Origin: Thermomicrobiales bacterium
Lineage (GTDB): Bacteria; Chloroflexota; Limnocylindria; Limnocylindrales; CSP1-4
Assembly: GCA_004525275.1 (NCBI GenBank)
Contig: SPCO01000018.1
Location: 1-13,115, forward strand
Direction: 5' to 3'
DNA length: 13,115 bases
Part shown: positions 1 through 7,666 of the stretch, piece after piece
Layout: every line of letters starts with the position of its first letter
Numbering within the stretch: the first letter of the stretch is position 1
Position numbers and translations under genes: made by a program
The notes under the pieces: generated by a model
Seen by the model: only the letters and a program-made list of their open reading frames with translations
Told to the model about the DNA's origin: nothing
Database searches by the model: none

Positions 1-522
1 GCTGGGGGCCTATCGGACCGTGATCGGCGCATTTTCGAGGCGGCGGCGGCCGCTCACCGGCAGACCGGCGTGCCGATCCTGACGCATTGCGAGGGAGGAA
101 CGGGTGCGCTCGAACAGCTACGGCTGTTGACGGACGGAGGCGTGGCGGCACGACACATCACCTTCAGCCACGTCGACAAAGTCGTTGACCGCGGGTACCA
201 CCGCGAGTTGCTGGGTTCGGGTGCGTTCGGGGAGTACGACCAATCGTTCCGCTGGGGCGAGACGCCGAACGGCACCCTCCAGGTCCTTGAGTGGGCAGTC
301 GAGGACGGACTCGAGGGTCAGGTCGTGCTCGGGATGGATGCGGCCCGGCGTGGCTACTATCGGGTCAATGGCGGCTCGCCCGGGCTCAGCTGGCTGCTGG
401 CCGGCTTCACGGATGCGATGGCCGCGCGCGGGTTCGACGCGGCCATGCGGCGTCGATGGTTCGTGGACAACCCGGCGCGGGCGTTCGCCTTCGCCCAGGT
501 GACCGTGGAGGGTGACAGGTGA
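1..522 (+). CDS. Phosphotriesterase-family metal-dependent hydrolase, 3' part
   Basis: The reading frame is open from base 1, so the gene begins left of the window; 173 codons are visible. The protein resembles the C-terminal half of phosphotriesterase-related (amidohydrolase superfamily) proteins. It shows PILTHCEGGTGALEQL, with the THC histidine at visible residue 29, then ITFSHVD (His57) and VVLGMD (Asp113). These correspond to the third and fourth metal-ligand histidines and the catalytic aspartate. The end, with WFVDNPARAFAF, matches the family's closing NPxR motif. The HxH motif and the bridging lysine would be upstream and cannot be checked. Family members hydrolyse lactones, esters or phosphotriesters; in a catabolic cluster a lactonase or similar C-O hydrolase is the likelier role (inference). 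Its stop overlaps the next start by 4 nt (GTGA), so the two are probably translated together. The GTG at 70 is internal. Confidence 0.85.
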   Translation, partial: AGGLSDRDRRIFEAAAAAHRQTGVPILTHCEGGTGALEQLRLLTDGGVAARHITFSHVDKVVDRGYHRELLGSGAFGEYDQSFRWGETPNGTLQVLEWAVEDGLEGQVVLGMDAARRGYYRVNGGSPGLSWLLAGFTDAMAARGFDAAMRRRWFVDNPARAFAFAQVTVEGDR

Positions 523-1553
523 CCGATCGACTTCTGACCAGCGTTGTCGGCTCGCACGCTCGCCCGTCCTGGTTCGTGGCCGGCATCGATGCTGCCGAAC
601 ACGGTGCGTTCGGCCCCGCGGATCTCAGCGAGATGCTCGACGATGCGGTGGATCTCGCGATCCACGACCAGGAAGAGGCCGGGATCGATATCGTGTGTGA
701 CGGGGAGATGCGCCGGGCCGGTTTCTTTACCGCGGAGTTCTACCGCCATCTGACCGGCGTCCGACCGCTGCCCTCGGACCGGCGGCTTGGCGCAGGAGGC
801 CACGACCAGCAGCATCGATTCGAAGTCATCGAGCCCATCGCCGCCCCGGACGGCCTCGGCGTCGTCGAGGAGTACCGTTTTGCGCGTACGCGGACGCAGC
901 GCCCGCTCAAGGTCACCCTGCCCGGTCCATACACATTGTCCGGTCGGCTGAGTTACGGCCCGGGGCAGGTCTATGCGCAGCGTGATGACGCGGCCGAGGC
1001 CTTCGTTCCGCTCCTCCGCGCAGAGCTCGAGGGGTTGGCAGCCGCCGGGGCGACGTTCATCCAGATCGACGACCCGTCGCCGGCCATCCACCCCGACGCA
1101 CCATCCGATTTCGCGGCCCTGTTCAACGCCGCAGTGGCCCCCGTGGTCGGCAAGGTCCGACTCGGCGCCCACCTCTGTTTTGGCAACTACCTTGGCCGAC
1201 CGCTCGCGCGCCGAACCTACCGTCCGGTCCTTGACGCGATGCTCCGCTTTGACGTGGACGAACTCGTTCTGGAATTCGCCAATCGCGAGATGGCTGAAGT
1301 GAACATCCTGGGCGAGATCGCAGCGGCCGGACGGGACATCGCGGCCGGCGTCATCGATGTCAAGAACTACCATCTGGAATCGCCGGACGAGGTAGCCGAA
1401 CGGACCGAGGCTGTGCTCGATGCCGGGGTCCCGATCGAGCGACTGACGCTCGTTCCCGACTGCGGCTTCAGCCAGACCGCTCGCTGGGCGACCGTCGCCA
1501 AACTCCGGGCCATGGTCGCCGGACGCGATCTGGTACTCGGTCACCACTCGTGA
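519..1553 (+). CDS. Short MetE-like (cobalamin-independent methionine synthase II family) protein
   Basis: This 344-aa protein has the UROD/MetE-like barrel of COG0620 but not the duplicated N-terminal half of classical MetE (about 750 aa). It begins with TSVVGSHARPSWF, the usual start of the short family. The zinc ligands of MetE are all present: His218 and Cys220 in AHLCFGN, Glu252 in LVLEF, and Cys315 in LVPDCGF. It should therefore bind zinc and activate a thiol for alkyl transfer. Known relatives include archaeal-type core MetE, methylcobalamin:thiol methyltransferases and epoxyalkane:coenzyme M transferase, so the acceptor and donor cannot be named from sequence. The GTG start at 519 is supported by GGAGGG at 507-512 with 6-nt spacing, and it overlaps the upstream stop. 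A role in removing a methyl or other alkyl group from the pathway substrate is inference. Confidence 0.85.
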   Translation: MTDRLLTSVVGSHARPSWFVAGIDAAEHGAFGPADLSEMLDDAVDLAIHDQEEAGIDIVCDGEMRRAGFFTAEFYRHLTGVRPLPSDRRLGAGGHDQQHRFEVIEPIAAPDGLGVVEEYRFARTRTQRPLKVTLPGPYTLSGRLSYGPGQVYAQRDDAAEAFVPLLRAELEGLAAAGATFIQIDDPSPAIHPDAPSDFAALFNAAVAPVVGKVRLGAHLCFGNYLGRPLARRTYRPVLDAMLRFDVDELVLEFANREMAEVNILGEIAAAGRDIAAGVIDVKNYHLESPDEVAERTEAVLDAGVPIERLTLVPDCGFSQTARWATVAKLRAMVAGRDLVLGHHS

Positions 1554-1572
1554 AACGCTAGAGGAGGCAACC

Positions 1573-2775
1573 ATGGACGGCCACCGCATCTCCATGCTCG
1601 GCACCGGGCTGATCGGCGATTTCTACACGAATACGCTCCATGGCCAGCGTGGCCGGGACCGCGTCCAGGTCGTCTATTCGCGGAGTGAGCCTCGCGGGAC
1701 GGCATTCCGCGACCGTTGGACCATCCCGGAGTCCATGACGGACCTGTTGGCGGCTGTCGAGCACCCGGAGACGGACGTCGTGGTCGTGGCGCTGCCCAAT
1801 TTCCTGCACGAGGAGGCGGTCAGCCTCGCCGCAAAGGCCGGCAAGGCGGTGCTGTGCACCAAGCCGCTCGGGCGAACCGCCGACGAAGCCCGACGGATCC
1901 TCGAGACGGTCGAGGCCGCCGGTGTCTTTGGCGGGTACCTGGAAGACCTGGCATACACGCCCAAGTTGCTCAAGGCCGTGGCCTCCGTCAGGGCCGGGGC
2001 GATCGGTGACGTGACCTGGGTCCGATCCCGTGAGACCCACCCGGGACCCCACTCCGCGTGGTTCTGGGACGGGCGATTGACCGGCGGTGGCGCGATCATC
2101 GACCTGGGCTGCCACTGCATCGAGATCATCCGCAACTTCGTCGGCAAGGACAACCGGCCGGTCGAGATCCTGTGTCACACGGACACCCTGGTCCATCCGA
2201 TCGCCGACGAGGACAACGCCGTCGCGTTCATCCGCTTCGAGTCCGGCGCGATCGGCCAGTTCGAGGTCAGCTGGACGTTCCGCGGCGGGATGGATCTGCG
2301 GGACGAGGTCGCGGGCACGCACGGGACGATCTGGATGAACCACTTCCTGCGGACCGGTTTCGAGATGTTCAGCGCCCCGGGCGCGGGCGGTGGCTACGTC
2401 GCGGAAAAGGCCGAGAGTTCGGCCGGCTGGCTGTTCCCGGTCGGTGACGAAGTCTCCGAGCTCGGCTACGTGGACATGTTCAGCGACATGTTCGGCGCGA
2501 TGGACGAAAGCCGGGCCCCCCAGGAGACCTTCTATGACGGCTATGTCGTGAACGCGATCATGGACGCCGCGTATCGATCGGCGGCAGCGCATGCCTGGGA
2601 GCCCATCGTGCTCGAATGGCGCGGCGGCCAGACGGCCCGCATCGCGTCGACCCCGGAAACCTTTGAGGATCAGGTCGTGATCAAGCGCGAGATCCTGCCC
2701 GACGGCCGCCACAAGCTGATCCTCAAGGACCCGGCGACCGGCGACTTCAGCGACCGGGTCGTAGCCGGCGGCTGA
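1573..2775 (+). CDS. Gfo/Idh/MocA family NAD(P)-dependent oxidoreductase
   Basis: The 400-aa protein has an N-terminal Rossmann domain with GTGLIG at residues 10-15. The family lysine lies in a TKPLG motif (Lys97), a variant of EKPL. A GGGAIIDLGCH motif gives Asp177 and His181, in place of the usual D-x-G-x-H. The C-terminal part is the alpha/beta dimerisation and substrate domain. Family members oxidise or reduce sugars, inositols and sugar-like polyols, or act on unsaturated bonds; the substrate here is unknown. The ATG start is fixed by GAGGAGG at 1561-1567, 5 nt upstream. It follows the MetE-like gene by 19 nt, so it is very likely in the same operon. Its stop faces that of the dikinase-like gene 6 nt away. 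Lysine and histidine are intact, so an active enzyme is expected. Confidence 0.88.
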   Translation: MDGHRISMLGTGLIGDFYTNTLHGQRGRDRVQVVYSRSEPRGTAFRDRWTIPESMTDLLAAVEHPETDVVVVALPNFLHEEAVSLAAKAGKAVLCTKPLGRTADEARRILETVEAAGVFGGYLEDLAYTPKLLKAVASVRAGAIGDVTWVRSRETHPGPHSAWFWDGRLTGGGAIIDLGCHCIEIIRNFVGKDNRPVEILCHTDTLVHPIADEDNAVAFIRFESGAIGQFEVSWTFRGGMDLRDEVAGTHGTIWMNHFLRTGFEMFSAPGAGGGYVAEKAESSAGWLFPVGDEVSELGYVDMFSDMFGAMDESRAPQETFYDGYVVNAIMDAAYRSAAAHAWEPIVLEWRGGQTARIASTPETFEDQVVIKREILPDGRHKLILKDPATGDFSDRVVAGG

Positions 2776-2781
2776 CGAGGA

Positions 2782-4941
2782 TCAAGCCCGGCCGGCGGCG
2801 GCCTCCTCCGCTCGGGTCCGCCCGGATATGAGGATCAGATCCTCGTGCAGCTCGAACCAGATCGAGTGGTAACTGTCGACCCTGGGTGAGGCGATATACC
2901 GCCCATCCCCGGCGGCGGCGAGCCGGGCCGCGCGCCCCAGACGCGCGGGATAGAACGCATACCGCGCGACGGTGCCGACCATCGGCGCGAGCCAAGCGAG
3001 AGCGTCGTCGTGGAGAGCCTGCAGTCGAGCGAGCACGCCGGCGTCGTAGTCGGGATCCGCGTGATCGTTGATGACCTGGGATCCATCGACCTCGCGCATC
3101 TGCCAGGCCGTGACCGTGTCCTTCATCCGGCGGTCGAGGGCGACGAACGAGTCGAGGGCAGTGGCAGCGCGATCCATCCCGAAACGAACTTGATCCTCGG
3201 TCAGGAGCCGGCCGGCTGCGTCCTTGCCGGCCGCGCTGAGTCGGTACGAATCTGCGACGCGCTCGCAGAGGCCATCTTCGACCAGGCCGTCCAGGATCGA
3301 TCCGATCTCGTCGGTGTCGCTGAAGAGCGCCTCCGCCAGGCCATCGTGAGCCGCATACCCCTTGAGTGCCAGGCTGCCCAGAACGGTGTCGACCGACACG
3401 GGTCCGAGGCCGCCCGCTGCAGCTGATAGAGGCGGGGGCGTGACGCCATCGCCATCGCCATCGGCCGTGGCTGGGCCATCCCCTATCGGGATTCCCAGGT
3501 CCTGGGCCCAGCCTCGGAGGATCGCCGCCTCGGGGACGACCTCGACCGACCCGGCGACCGCACCCTCGAAGATCTCACCCGTCGTGCCGTCGATCGTGAT
3601 CGCGCTCCCGAGCGCGATCCGGCGGCCGTTGATCGACACCGCATCGTCGCTGACGAGGACGCTCGATGCACCGACGACCGCCGGGATCCCCCAGCCGCGC
3701 GCGACCACCGCGGCATGACTCGCCAGACCGCCGCGTGACGTCAGGAGGCCCGTCGACCTGGCCATCCCATGGACGTCATCCGGCGAAGTCTCAGCGCGCA
3801 CGAGGATGACCGGCCGGCCCGACTCTGCCAGGGCGATGGCGGCATCCGGGGTCGTAGCGATCTCGCCTGTGGCAAGGCCGGGCGATGCCGGCAAACCGAT
3901 CGCGAGGGGCTCGACCCGTGCGCTCCGACGACTCGATGCACGAGGGGGGTCGACCAGCAGCGATGCGACACGTTCGACCGCCTGTGCCCGGGTCAGCGGG
4001 AAACCCTCGTCCTCCGCCATGTCGATGGCGATTCGGAGCGCCGCCTGCGGGCTCCGCTTCCCGATCCGACTCTGGAGCAGCCACAACGTGCCGTCCTCGA
4101 TCGTGAACTCGATATCGCAAAGGTCGGCATGATGACGCTCAAGCGTCCTGGCATACCGATCGAGCTCGTCGGCGAGCGACGGCATCCGGACCGCGAGCTC
4201 GGCGAGCGCCGCCGTCGGGTGCGTGCCGGCCACGACATCCTCGCCCTGGGCGTCGAACAGCACATCGCCGTACAGGTCGGGCTCGCCCGTCGCGGGGTTT
4301 CGCGTGAACAACACGCCACTCCCCGATTCTGGGTTCCGGTTCCCGAAGACCATCGCCTGGATCGTGACGGCCGTCCCAAGATCGTCGGAGATCGCCTCCC
4401 GAGCCCGATAGGCGCGCGCCCGATCGCTGTTCCACGAGCGAAACACGGCCTCGATCGCGGCTCGAAGCTGCGCCCACGGGTCGTCGGGGACGACATCCAC
4501 GCCGACGATGTCCAGGAACATCGACTCGAACCGGGTCCGGCAATCGGTCGCGAATGCCGCGCTGGTCGAAACGGCGGCCAGGCCCCGCGTCGTCTGTTCG
4601 TTGAGGCCAAGGTTCAGGATCGTATCCATCATCCCGGGCATGGACTCGGGTGCGCCGGATCGGACCGAGACAAGGAGCGGATCCGCGGGATCCCCAAAGC
4701 GCCGGCCGACCCGCTGCTCCAGCTCCGACATATGGTCGCGGATCTCGCCGTCGAGCCCGGCGGGCCAGCCGTCCGCGAGGTACGCGGTGCAGGCTGCGGT
4801 GCTGATGGTGAACGCGGGCGGGACCGGCAGGCACAGATCCAGGGCCATGACCGAGAGGTTGGCGGCCTTGCCACCGAGCAGCGCCTTGACTTGATCGAAC
4901 GTGAGGTCGAGGCGATCCGTCGAGGCGAAGACGTAGGTCAC
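2782..4941 (-). CDS. PPDK-like protein: ATP-grasp plus phosphohistidine domain, PEP barrel missing
   Basis: This 719-aa protein is clearly related to pyruvate phosphate dikinase in its first two thirds. It shows GGKAANL at 23-29, VSVRSGAPESMPGMMDT at 91-107, GSGVLFTRNPATGE at 207-220, DAQGEDVVAGT at 230-240 and DIEFTIEDGTLWLLQSR at 276-292, which together form the ATP-grasp domain. The swivelling phosphohistidine domain follows, with GLLTSRGGLASHAAVVARG and its phosphorylatable His409. Classical PPDK is about 870-900 aa and ends in a PEP/pyruvate-binding TIM barrel. Here that barrel is absent. An acidic Gly/Pro/Ala linker near 480-510 leads to about 200 unrecognised residues, with a possible winged-helix-like stretch near 530-585. 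The protein can plausibly charge its histidine from ATP, but the phosphoryl acceptor is unclear. The GTG start overlaps the upstream stop (GTGA); no ribosome binding site is visible, so translation is probably coupled. Confidence 0.85.
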   Translation of the reverse strand: MTYVFASTDRLDLTFDQVKALLGGKAANLSVMALDLCLPVPPAFTISTAACTAYLADGWPAGLDGEIRDHMSELEQRVGRRFGDPADPLLVSVRSGAPESMPGMMDTILNLGLNEQTTRGLAAVSTSAAFATDCRTRFESMFLDIVGVDVVPDDPWAQLRAAIEAVFRSWNSDRARAYRAREAISDDLGTAVTIQAMVFGNRNPESGSGVLFTRNPATGEPDLYGDVLFDAQGEDVVAGTHPTAALAELAVRMPSLADELDRYARTLERHHADLCDIEFTIEDGTLWLLQSRIGKRSPQAALRIAIDMAEDEGFPLTRAQAVERVASLLVDPPRASSRRSARVEPLAIGLPASPGLATGEIATTPDAAIALAESGRPVILVRAETSPDDVHGMARSTGLLTSRGGLASHAAVVARGWGIPAVVGASSVLVSDDAVSINGRRIALGSAITIDGTTGEIFEGAVAGSVEVVPEAAILRGWAQDLGIPIGDGPATADGDGDGVTPPPLSAAAGGLGPVSVDTVLGSLALKGYAAHDGLAEALFSDTDEIGSILDGLVEDGLCERVADSYRLSAAGKDAAGRLLTEDQVRFGMDRAATALDSFVALDRRMKDTVTAWQMREVDGSQVINDHADPDYDAGVLARLQALHDDALAWLAPMVGTVARYAFYPARLGRAARLAAAGDGRYIASPRVDSYHSIWFELHEDLILISGRTRAEEAAAGRA
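3445..3462 (+). repeat. Three tandem GCCATC units inside the dikinase-like gene
   Basis: Three exact copies of GCCATC lie in tandem. On the coding (-) strand they encode alternating Asp and Gly in the linker between the phosphohistidine domain and the C-terminal extension. The unit is six bases, so a change in copy number would keep the frame and only alter linker length. It may be a simple low-complexity linker. Confidence 0.7.
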
Positions 4942-7184
4942 GGCCGGTCGCGCAGGGCGGCCCAGACGCGCTCCGGTGTGAGCGGCAGGTCCCGGATGAC
5001 GACCCCGGTCGCATCGCGAACCGCCGCCGCAACGGCCGCTGCCACGGGGATCAAGGCACCCTCGCTCATCCCCTTGGAGCCATACGGTCCAGGACCGTCC
5101 TCGTTCTCGATCATGTCGCTCACGAGCTCGAGCGGCAGGTCCATGCTCGTCGGGATCCGATAATCGATGGCGCCGAGGTTCCGGATCCGACCCGCGTCGT
5201 CGTAGATGTAGTGCTCCATCAACGTGTGGCCGAGACCCATGATCGCGGCGCCGTCGTCCTGCATCCTGACCTGCAGCGGGTTGAGCGCCTTGCCGACGTC
5301 AGAGACGGTCACGTGCCTGATCACGGCGATGTCGCCCGTCTCGCGATCGACCTCAGCTTCGATCGCCGTGCAGTTGAATTCGAAGAAGGCTGCGCTCCCG
5401 CCAAGAGGATGCTCCGGGTCGGCCTCCTTGCGCATCTCACCGATCCCGATGAGTTCGCCACCGAGTCGTCCGAGGCCGCGCACGAGGACATCGGGGATGG
5501 GTACCTCGAGGTCGGCCACGCGGACGATGCCCCGCTCGACGACGATGGTGGACTCCTCGACGCCGTACAGCCGAGCGGCCATCGACTGGAGCCGGGCCTG
5601 GATCTCGCGGCAGGCGTGCAATACGGAGTTGCCCATCAGCACGGTCGAGCGGCTGGCTGAGGTCTGCTGGTCGTAGGGCACGACTGCGGTGTCGCCCATC
5701 ACCACGGTCACCCACTCGAGAGGCGCCCCGAGTTCGTCCGCAGCGATCTGGGCGAGGACCGTGCGCGCTCCCTGGCCCATGTCCGACGTTCCTGCGTAGA
5801 CCACGACGCTGCCATCAGCGAGGAGCCGGACCGTCGAGTACGAGAGACCGGTCGTCGGTCCCGACTTGATCCCGAACGCGATCCCGCGACCGCGGCCCGG
5901 CATCAGAGGCGTTCCCCAGCCGATGAGCTCGGCCGCCCGCCGAGCCGCCTGTTCCCAGTCCCCATCGGCAGGTGTGTCGAATGGGATAAAGGGGTCGCCG
6001 CGCCGGGCGAGATTGCGTAATCGGAGCTCGAGCGGATCGATGCCGAGGGCGACGGCGCCCGCATCGATGTTCGACTCGACGGCCCAGTTGACCTGCGGCG
6101 CCCCGAACCCGCGAAATGCGGTCGAGGGTGTGGTGTGCGAGAGAACGCTCCGAGCCAGGATCCGAGCCGCGGGGACGCGATACGAACCACAGCCCGGATA
6201 ACTTCCCTTGCCGACCACGCGATCCGCGATATCGGCGTAGGCCCCGATCAGATAGTCGGCGGCGATGTCCTGGAACACGAAGGTCCCGTCCGAATGGAAA
6301 CCGGTCCGAACACGGATCGTCGCCGCCGCCCGACGGACCGCCTGGAACGTCTCCTCGAGTGTCAGCACCAGACGGACCGGTCGCCCGGCACGGAGCGCCA
6401 TCATGGCCACCAGGGGCTCGTACTTCGCGTGCTGCTTGCCGCCGAACGCGCCACCCGGATCGGGCGAGAGGACTCGGACTTTCGACAACGGCAGCCCGAG
6501 GATCCTGGACAGCACCCGCTGCAACCAGTTGGGATGCTGGATCGTGCTCCACACGACGATGCCGTCTCCGTCGGGCGCGGCCATGAATGCGTGCGGTTCG
6601 ATCGCGAACTGGGTCACCATCGGAAAGTCATAGACGTTCTCGATGACAAGGTCGGCCTTGTCGGCCTCGAGCGCCTCAGGTTCTCCCCATCCGACCCGGT
6701 GCTCGCGCAAGACGTTCGTCGTGGACAGCGGGTCACCCGGCCGCACTTCTGGGCCCTGGACCAGCGGGGCGCCGTCAACGAGCGCTGCGGCAAGCGTGAC
6801 GACAGCGGGCAGCGCTTCGTACTCGACCTTGACCAGGCGCGCCGCGCTCTCGGCGGCATCCTTCGTTTCGGCTGCGACGGCGGCGACGGGCTCGCCGTGA
6901 TATCTGGTCTCCCCGACCGCGAGGATCGGCCGATCCTCGAACTGTGGGCCGAAACGCGGGATCGGGGTGGGCAGGTAGGCGGGCGTCATCACGAACTTCA
7001 CGCCGGGGATCCGTTCAGCGTCCGTGGTGTCGATGGACACGATCCGGGCACGAGCGCAGTCAAGAGTCACGAGCTTGACGTGCAACGCATCGGGCGCCGC
7101 GATGTCGGCTACGTATTCCTGCTCGCCGGTGACCCGACCGTAGCCGCCGACCCGGCGGGGAGAACCACCGACGCGATCGTTCAT
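4938..7184 (-). CDS. Xanthine dehydrogenase family molybdopterin-binding (large) subunit
   Basis: The 748-aa protein is the catalytic subunit of a three-subunit molybdenum hydroxylase (CoxL/XdhA-like), the usual length for the family. Visible landmarks are GYGRVTGEQEYVADI near the N-terminus, the cofactor motif GGAFGGK at 244-250 and FRGFGAPQ at 357-364. The motif GSKGMSEGALIP near the C-terminus carries the catalytic base Glu708. The AYRCSFR loop of form I CO dehydrogenase is absent, so this should be a hydroxylase of an N-heterocycle, purine or aldehyde, or another form II-like enzyme. The subunit inserts oxygen from water, and electrons pass to the 2Fe-2S and FAD subunits encoded just upstream. 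The ATG overlaps the small-subunit stop (ATGA), with GGAGG at 7195-7199. The stop overlaps the dikinase-like start by 4 nt. The substrate cannot be told from sequence. Confidence 0.92.
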   Translation of the reverse strand: MNDRVGGSPRRVGGYGRVTGEQEYVADIAAPDALHVKLVTLDCARARIVSIDTTDAERIPGVKFVMTPAYLPTPIPRFGPQFEDRPILAVGETRYHGEPVAAVAAETKDAAESAARLVKVEYEALPAVVTLAAALVDGAPLVQGPEVRPGDPLSTTNVLREHRVGWGEPEALEADKADLVIENVYDFPMVTQFAIEPHAFMAAPDGDGIVVWSTIQHPNWLQRVLSRILGLPLSKVRVLSPDPGGAFGGKQHAKYEPLVAMMALRAGRPVRLVLTLEETFQAVRRAAATIRVRTGFHSDGTFVFQDIAADYLIGAYADIADRVVGKGSYPGCGSYRVPAARILARSVLSHTTPSTAFRGFGAPQVNWAVESNIDAGAVALGIDPLELRLRNLARRGDPFIPFDTPADGDWEQAARRAAELIGWGTPLMPGRGRGIAFGIKSGPTTGLSYSTVRLLADGSVVVYAGTSDMGQGARTVLAQIAADELGAPLEWVTVVMGDTAVVPYDQQTSASRSTVLMGNSVLHACREIQARLQSMAARLYGVEESTIVVERGIVRVADLEVPIPDVLVRGLGRLGGELIGIGEMRKEADPEHPLGGSAAFFEFNCTAIEAEVDRETGDIAVIRHVTVSDVGKALNPLQVRMQDDGAAIMGLGHTLMEHYIYDDAGRIRNLGAIDYRIPTSMDLPLELVSDMIENEDGPGPYGSKGMSEGALIPVAAAVAAAVRDATGVVIRDLPLTPERVWAALRDRP

Positions 7185-7666
7185 CGGCCGGATGCCTCCG
7201 CGGTCCTCAGGATCGCCTCGGTGATCTGTTCATAGCAGCCGCAGCGACACAGGTTGCCGGCGATCCCCTCGTCGACGTCGGCCCGGGTCGGATGCGGATT
7301 GTCCTGGAGCAGGGCATGTGCCGAGACCACCTGGCCCGGGATGCAGAAGCCGCACTGGACGCCGCCATGGTCCAGGAATGCCGCCTGGAGCGGACTCAGC
7401 CGACCCTCTGAAGCCAAACCTTCGATCGTCGTCAGCGACGTGCCGTCGGCCTCGACCGCCAGGACGAGACAGGCATCAACGGTGCGTCCGTCGAGGATGA
7501 CCGTGCAGGCGCCGCACTCACCGACGAGACAGCACTCCTTGGACCCGGTGAGGGCCAGGTCGTCGCGCAGGACATCGAGCAGCGTGTGATGGACCGCGAC
7601 CTCCAGGACCCGCTCATCGCCGTTCACGGTGACGGAGATCGGCAGCCGCTGGACGTCGTCGTTCAT
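7181..7666 (-). CDS. 2Fe-2S ferredoxin-type small subunit of the molybdenum hydroxylase
   Basis: This 161-aa protein is the electron-transfer subunit (CoxS-like), of normal length. The plant-type N-terminal cluster is ligated by Cys46, Cys51 and Cys54 (CLVGECGACTV) and Cys66. The C-terminal four-helix domain binds the second cluster through Cys105 and Cys108 (CGFCIPG) and Cys140 and Cys142 (NLCRC). The family normally reads CRCTGY at the last site. Here it is CRCGCY, which adds an extra Cys144 next to the cluster. The ATG at 7666 overlaps the stop of the FAD subunit (ATGA), and the gene ends in the same kind of overlap with the large subunit. The M-S-L gene order is common in this family. Electrons flow from molybdenum through these clusters to FAD in the medium subunit. 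Confidence 0.93.
   Translation of the reverse strand: MNDDVQRLPISVTVNGDERVLEVAVHHTLLDVLRDDLALTGSKECCLVGECGACTVILDGRTVDACLVLAVEADGTSLTTIEGLASEGRLSPLQAAFLDHGGVQCGFCIPGQVVSAHALLQDNPHPTRADVDEGIAGNLCRCGCYEQITEAILRTAEASGR

Noticed and set aside
357..1604. 415-codon open frame on the minus strand opposite the MetE-like gene
   Set aside because: It lies opposite two genes with clear family motifs, is Arg/Gly-rich and has no recognisable domain. Long antisense frames are expected at this GC content.
3598..3619. Inverted repeat GATCGCGCT / AGCGCGATC with 4-nt loop in the dikinase-like gene
   Set aside because: Nine-bp arms are expected about once by chance in a GC-rich window of this size, and the position inside coding sequence gives no functional hint.
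2782..4941. Frameshifted or truncated ordinary PPDK
   Set aside because: The frame is intact to a normal stop, the C-terminal tail is protein-like, and no barrel motif is visible in any frame nearby. It looks like a different architecture and not a broken gene.
3769..5163. 464-codon open frame on the plus strand opposite the dikinase-like gene
   Set aside because: The opposite strand has strong PPDK motifs throughout. This frame is Arg-rich, has no family match I recognise and crosses a gene boundary.
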